From Comamonadaceae bacterium (lineage in GTDB: Bacteria > Pseudomonadota > Gammaproteobacteria > Burkholderiales > Burkholderiaceae_C), in contig JAHEBY010000018.1 in NCBI GenBank assembly GCA_024642025.1, positions 1-15,597 on the forward strand: a stretch of 15,597 nucleotides of DNA. The letters are read 5' to 3'. The notes below the pieces were generated by a model. It did not search any database, was not told the origin of the DNA, and was given only the letters and a program-made list of their open reading frames with translations. The number at the start of each line of letters is the position of its first letter. Position 1 is the stretch's first letter. The translations under genes were made by a program, and so were the position numbers. Shown here piece after piece: positions 14,155 to 15,597 of the stretch.

Positions 14155-15285
14155 ATGGCTAAACGAGATTACTACGAAACGCTGGGCGTACCGAAGAACG
14201 CGTCTGACGAAGAGATCAAGAAGTCTTACCGCAAGCTCGCGATGAAACACCACCCTGACCGCAATCAGGGGGATGCTTCGAAGGCGGCCGAGGAAAAATT
14301 CAAAGAGGCCAAGGAGGCCTACGAGATGCTCTCGGACCCGCAAAAGAAGGCCGCCTACGATCAATATGGCCATGCCGGTGTGGACCCCAACATGCGGGGC
14401 GGCCCGGGTGCTGAGGGAATGGGTGGTTTTGCCGAGGCCTTTGGCGATATTTTTGGCGATATGTTTGGGCAGCAGCGTGGCCGTGCCGGTGGCCGCCAGG
14501 TCTATCGCGGCAATGATCTAAGCTACGCCATGGAAATTACGCTCGAAGAAGCGGCGCGCGGCAAGGATGCTCAAATTCGCATTCCGAGCTGGGACAATTG
14601 CGAGGTTTGTCATGGGAGCGGCGCAAAGCCCGGTACCCAGGTCAAAACCTGCACAACCTGCAGTGGCGCGGGCTCGGTGCAAATGCGGCAGGGGTTTTTC
14701 AGCGTACAGCAAACCTGCCCGACCTGCCGTGGAGCCGGGAAGATCATCCCGGAGCCCTGTGCAACCTGCCACGGTCAGGGCAAAGTCAAAAAGCAGAAAA
14801 CGCTGGAAGTCAAAATTCCGTCAGGCATAGACGGTGGCATGCGGATTCGCAGCACCGGCAATGGCGAGCCGGGGACCAACGGTGGGCCGTCGGGCGATTT
14901 ATACATTGAAATTCGCCTCAAGAAACACGATATTTTTGAGCGCGACGGTGACGACCTGCACTGCTCGGTACCCATCAGCATCGCTACCGCCTCGCTGGGG
15001 GGCGAAATCGATGTGCCTACGCTGGCTGGCAAAGCGGCTATTGACATCCCTGAAGGCACGCAGACCGGCAAGCAGTTTCGCCTTCGCGGCAAGGGCATCA
15101 AGGGCGTGCGATCAAGCTACCCTGGCGACCTGTACTGCCACATTGGCGTGGAAATACCGGTAAAGCTCACCGAGCATCAGCGCAAACTGCTGCGTGAATT
15201 TGATGAATCGCTCAAAAAAGGCGGCAACAAGCACTCCCCGACCAGCGACAGCTGGACGGATCGTCTGAAAAGCTTCTTCAGCTGA
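14155..15285 (+). CDS. dnaJ: Co-chaperone DnaJ (Hsp40, type A)
   Basis: DnaJ delivers substrates to DnaK and stimulates its ATPase. All parts of a class A DnaJ are present in 376 residues: the J domain with HPD at 33-35, a Gly/Phe region (about 79-107, GGFAEAFGDIFGDMFG), four CxxCxGxG zinc motifs between residues 149 and 209 (first CEVCHGSG, last CATCHGQG), and the C-terminal substrate and dimer domain. ATG 14155 has a GAGAGAG stretch just upstream as a modest Shine-Dalgarno. It follows dnaK by 118 bases containing two hairpins and no clear promoter, so it is probably expressed from the dnaK message. Confidence 0.99.
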   Translation: MAKRDYYETLGVPKNASDEEIKKSYRKLAMKHHPDRNQGDASKAAEEKFKEAKEAYEMLSDPQKKAAYDQYGHAGVDPNMRGGPGAEGMGGFAEAFGDIFGDMFGQQRGRAGGRQVYRGNDLSYAMEITLEEAARGKDAQIRIPSWDNCEVCHGSGAKPGTQVKTCTTCSGAGSVQMRQGFFSVQQTCPTCRGAGKIIPEPCATCHGQGKVKKQKTLEVKIPSGIDGGMRIRSTGNGEPGTNGGPSGDLYIEIRLKKHDIFERDGDDLHCSVPISIATASLGGEIDVPTLAGKAAIDIPEGTQTGKQFRLRGKGIKGVRSSYPGDLYCHIGVEIPVKLTEHQRKLLREFDESLKKGGNKHSPTSDSWTDRLKSFFS

Positions 15286-15365
15286 GAATGCGTTAGGGCG
15301 AGAACACAGAAAATCTGCGCGGCGAGATTGCCAGCTGTACGGCCTTTCGTAGACAATGCGGGGCC

Positions 15366-15597
15366 ATGAAACTCAAGTTGTTCCGTTCGACGGAGTTCGC
15401 CCAGTCTTCGATGTTCGTCCCGTCGTTGCAGCGGGCTGCGTGGCATCCGGCATGGGTGGCCGCAATCGTCAGCCTCTGGCTGGCCACCATTTGCAATGCG
15501 GCCCTGTGGCGGGACCTGCCAAAACTCGCAGACACGGCACAGGTTGACGTGAGGCCTGTGCTCTGGACAGCCGCTCTCGTGGCGCTGAGCAGCTTTG
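15366..15597 (+). CDS. Probable lipid A phosphoethanolamine transferase (EptA family), N-terminal fragment cut by window edge
   Basis: From ATG 15366 the frame stays open to the end (77 codons plus one base). The translation begins MKLKLFRSTEF, then a hydrophobic segment WVAAIVSLWLATICNAALW followed by RDLPKLADTAQ and a second hydrophobic segment VLWTAALVALSSF. The LWLAT..N..LW pattern and layout resemble the membrane domain at the start of EptA-type enzymes, which add phosphoethanolamine to lipid A in the inner membrane; the sulfatase-fold catalytic part would lie outside the window. ATG 15411 is an in-frame alternative start, and neither start has a clear Shine-Dalgarno. A weak promoter (TTGCCA 15328-15333, GACAAT 15352-15357) precedes it, so it need not be part of the dnaJ operon. 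Confidence 0.6.
   Translation, partial: MKLKLFRSTEFAQSSMFVPSLQRAAWHPAWVAAIVSLWLATICNAALWRDLPKLADTAQVDVRPVLWTAALVALSSF

Noticed and set aside
15315..15333. AATCT/AGATT inverted repeat after dnaJ as a possible terminator
   Set aside because: The stem has five bases with a GC-rich loop and no T-tract; it is too weak to call.
1..15597. CRISPR arrays, tRNA or rRNA genes, insertion sequences, att sites
   Set aside because: No regularly spaced repeats, cloverleaf-like sequences, transposase or integrase motifs were seen on either strand.

Overview
The window looks like chromosomal DNA of a betaproteobacterium of the Burkholderiales, most likely Comamonadaceae (Rhodoferax/Polaromonas-like). This rests on the uronate-oxidation gene set with a TRAP transporter, the grpE-dnaK-dnaJ order, moderately high GC, and protein sequences that read like that family. 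No database search was possible, so the genus is a guess. There is no tRNA, rRNA, CRISPR array, transposase or phage gene.

Region 1 (1-7948) starts with the 3' part of a MetE-like methyltransferase gene on the + strand. Converging on it is a seven-gene minus-strand operon, in transcription order: uronate dehydrogenase (udh), SMP-30-type aldarolactonase (uxuL-like), TRAP transporter DctP, DctQ and DctM, 5-dehydro-4-deoxyglucarate dehydratase (kdgD), and galactarate dehydratase (garD). Together they import a hexuronate, oxidise it to an aldarolactone, open the lactone, dehydrate the aldarate, and decarboxylate/dehydrate the product to 2-oxoglutarate semialdehyde. The last enzyme (2-oxoglutarate semialdehyde dehydrogenase) and a glucarate dehydratase are not in the window.

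Region 2 (7949-8858) is the control point. A divergent FadR-type GntR regulator is separated from udh by a short region holding a perfect 15-bp palindrome and oppositely oriented promoter candidates whose -10 boxes overlap.

Region 3 (8919-10914) has an AzlCD branched-chain amino acid exporter pair, a 353-bp gene-free stretch rich in inverted and tandem repeats, a small HxlR-type regulator with a palindrome inside its likely promoter, an intrinsic terminator, and a 300-bp gene-free stretch leading to the next gene.

Region 4 (10915-15597) carries protein-folding genes: a cytoplasmic FKBP-type prolyl isomerase, then grpE, dnaK and dnaJ. grpE and dnaK each have a sigma-32-like promoter candidate, and the dnaK-dnaJ gap contains a stable GCAA-capped hairpin. 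The window ends in the first 77 codons of a probable EptA-type phosphoethanolamine transferase gene.

The gene content is of known types. The less explained material is regulatory: the divergent uronate operator, the RNA hairpins between dctP/dctQ and dnaK/dnaJ, and the repeats ahead of the HxlR gene. I did not find a convincing undescribed multi-gene system.
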